Positions 5,218-5,340 of a stretch of 5,340 bases of DNA are shown here, one piece after another. The notes beneath the pieces were generated by a model. That model was given only the letters and a program-made list of their open reading frames with translations, was not told where the DNA came from and did not search any database. Source of the DNA: Maribacter sp. (GTDB taxonomy: Bacteria; Bacteroidota; Bacteroidia; Flavobacteriales; Flavobacteriaceae); assembly GCA_030730545.1 (NCBI GenBank), contig JANQUX010000266.1, positions 1-5,340 of the forward strand. Direction: 5' to 3'. The position numbers and the translations under genes are program-made. Within the stretch, counting starts at the first letter, position 1. Every line of letters begins with the position of its first letter.

Positions 5218-5340
5218 TTATATCAAAACAATGAAAAATTGATTTTTTTTAGTCTGATATAAACCTATTCAATAGCTATCATTATAATTTACTTTAAGTA
5301 CAACCTTCTTGTATAATTGGCTAGCTTTTATATGTATAAC

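Noticed and set aside
5234..5250. AAAAAT-TG-ATTTTT with a long T-run as a terminator
   Set aside because: The stem is pure A/T with an impossible two-base loop, and no rightward gene precedes it. More likely an AT-rich tract upstream of the kinase promoter.
5251..5340. Gene fragment at the right edge
   Set aside because: No frame at the edge shows a recognisable peptide or a convincing start or stop. Treated as noncoding upstream sequence.

Overview
The window is AT-rich DNA that looks like a chromosome segment from a member of the Bacteroidota, most likely a flavobacterium. The evidence is threefold: candidate promoters fit the Bacteroidota -7 consensus TAnnTTTG, most starts lack a convincing Shine-Dalgarno sequence, and the proteins resemble flavobacterial families. 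The genus cannot be read from the sequence.

Layout, left to right. Positions 3-50 may be the tail of a rightward gene that begins outside the window. Positions 60-827 (minus) encode a CI/LexA-type repressor: an XRE helix-turn-helix joined to an S24 self-cleaving peptidase domain. An intergenic region of 138 bp (828-965), packed with TGGAAT/ATTCCA half-sites, separates it from a rightward pair. The first of the pair, at 966-2225, is a radical SAM protein of the 'putative DNA modification/repair' family (TIGR03916 as I recall it). The second, at 2434-3207, is its usual partner, the DUF4130/TIGR03915 putative DNA repair protein. A possible 56-codon small ORF (2253-2423) lies between them. After 463 bp with no convincing gene comes an OsmC/Ohr-family peroxiredoxin (3671-4081, plus). 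It converges on a PfkB-family sugar kinase (4154-5158, minus) that most resembles 2-keto-3-deoxygluconate kinase. The last 182 bp are the kinase's upstream region.

The most interesting part is roughly 60-3207. It reads as a compact, divergently transcribed DNA-damage module. The repressor keeps an Ala-Gly cleavage site and a Ser/Lys dyad, so it could be inactivated by RecA-stimulated self-cleavage. Its likely operators overlap the promoter elements on both sides. The radical SAM protein carries the CxxxCxxC cluster motif, a C-terminal helix-hairpin-helix DNA-binding region and, as its last residues, QLSLF, a textbook match to the bacterial sliding-clamp-binding consensus. Together these suggest an SOS-like inducible, clamp-recruited, radical-based DNA repair or modification system. 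To my knowledge its chemistry has not been established. No uracil-DNA glycosylase, often linked to this pair, is visible in the window.

The OsmC protein and the sugar kinase look like ordinary housekeeping or accessory metabolic genes, with no evident link to the repair module.
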